From Lamellibrachia columna (lineage: Eukaryota; Annelida; Polychaeta; Sabellida; Siboglinidae), in contig OY759268.1 of assembly GCA_963662155.1 (NCBI GenBank), positions 3,021,501 through 3,085,500 on the forward strand: 64,000 nucleotides of DNA, written 5' to 3'. A program made the position numbers and the translations under genes. Positions 62,940 through 64,000 of this stretch are shown here, in pieces. Positions within the stretch are counted from its first letter, which is position 1; every line of letters starts with the position of its first letter. The notes under the pieces are model-generated. The model was not told the origin of the DNA. It saw nothing but the letters and a program-made list of their open reading frames with translations, and searched no databases.

Positions 62940-64000
62940 GGTTGCCAAGTTGCTTTTGGCTATAGTCCGACAACATACAGCATGGCACCGCAGTATCTCT
63001 ATGGCAACCAGTGTGGCCCCTCCCTTGTGGAAGCGGTCACTTTTGAGAGGGTCAGTCACATGTAATGTACGAGTGTGGTCTTGTAGAACGTATAGGGTGA
63101 AAACCCCCGCCCTGCTGGAGGGGGGACAACGCTGGATGCTTCATGTGAGTATTAATAACAAACATATAAAAAAAAATTTGACAAAGTATATATATGTTGC
63201 TACTTCAAAGGCCATGTAATAAAAAATATTATGGAATATGTTAATACTTTTTATTCTTATAGATATAAAAGTTGTGTATTTTGTTATAGCAAATAAAATG
63301 GTTTACTATTTATCTTGTGTTAACCAATAATTATTTTAACCAATTATTATTTCAACCTTTGATATGTTAATGCAACCTGTTGTTCATTTCACACCTGGGG
63401 CGGAAGTACTCAGTATGAGTGTACTCGAGTACATTTTTGAAGTACTCGTACTCATATAACTTATGGGTCATGTACTCGTACTCATACTCAATGTACTTAT
63501 ATTTTACGAGTACATCTGAGATCGTTACCCCTTTACCATCCCTACACCCCATGGTGGCATTCTCCCATGACTACGATACAAAAAAGGCAACAGGCAGCAT
63601 CTTTTCCCAGTCAGAAACACCCAGTTAAAAAAACAATTGTAGGCTACCAGTTCAGGCCATACTCCCTGGTTGTTTAACAGGATGTCCACAAAGAGCCATT
63701 CATCAGTTAACCCATCAGTTGGCCATGGGATGCCTTTAGTGCAGTCAGGAGACCATGCCACTGGGCACTGACTGACAGTGCTAACTGCTAAGAACTGCCA
63801 GCTGAGTCTTCCTCTCTTGAAGTAACGTGACTCAAGTCAGACTGCCTGCAGCCCTACACCAGTATAAGTATAATCTGGTGCTAGCAGTCTGACTAAAAAG
63901 TACAAAGGGTATTTTGAGTTTGTTATAAATTGGCATGTGCTAACCCTCTCAACAACCAGTAGTCTAAGAGCAGAAAACATAAATTACAAACTTCTAATAT
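62940..64000. other. No recognisable gene at the right edge
   Basis: The frame 62629-63219 passes from the array into VAKLLLAIVRQHTAWHRSIS and ends near a CAT|GTGAGT donor-like site at 63144, but no family is evident. 63405-63520 carries repeated GTACTCGTACTC motifs, as in the ends of some hAT elements. Confidence 0.35.

Overview
This is animal nuclear DNA, most likely from a marine invertebrate. Genes are split by GT-AG introns, AT-rich intergenic DNA is packed with satellites and transposons, and the two host genes are a death-domain/leucine-rich-repeat gene with an invertebrate-style layout and a metallo-beta-lactamase-fold gene (MBLAC1). The exact phylum cannot be fixed from the sequence alone. 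Most long open frames in the window are artefacts of tandem repeats.

Layout. 1-8.3 kb: minisatellites, a broken integrase-core gene (minus strand, about 3.4-5.0 kb) and a tandem/inverted repeat family (5.5-6.1 kb). 8.3-13.2 kb: a nearly full-length CR1-like LINE with both ORFs intact. ORF2 lies in the -1 frame, and a T TTA AAC heptamer sits directly before the ORF1 stop. 14.0-17.6 kb: an ISL2EU-like DNA transposon with inverted termini, a spliced THAP-DDE transposase, remains of a YqaJ/PHD gene and an intact intronless PLAC8-like gene carried inside. 17.8-22.0 kb: four unrelated tandem arrays.

22.2-38.1 kb: a plus-strand gene built as death domain, three short coiled-coil exons, a linker exon and LRR exons. 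All exon phases agree and give a continuous frame. A second LRR cassette (45.8-47.7 kb) is a segmental duplicate of the first (35.2-38.8 kb against 44.9-48.4 kb). Its introns are almost identical while its coding exons differ strongly. Introns of this gene hold triplet arrays, a fold-back repeat, SINEs and decayed reverse-transcriptase fragments. Between the cassettes lie a (GGGC)n array, an RT fragment and a 2.1-kb inverted-repeat element whose left end is expanded into a 27-bp array.

48.4-56.6 kb is intergenic with repeats, a MITE and SINEs. 56.6-62.2 kb: a complete five-exon MBLAC1 gene (208 aa, all metal-binding motifs present). Its fourth exon's 3' splice site has been amplified into a 20-bp minisatellite. 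The last 1.8 kb shows repeats and no recognisable gene.

The two host genes are unrelated in function: one looks like an innate immune or cell-death adaptor/receptor, the other like a metal-dependent hydrolase. The rest is mobile DNA and its decay products.
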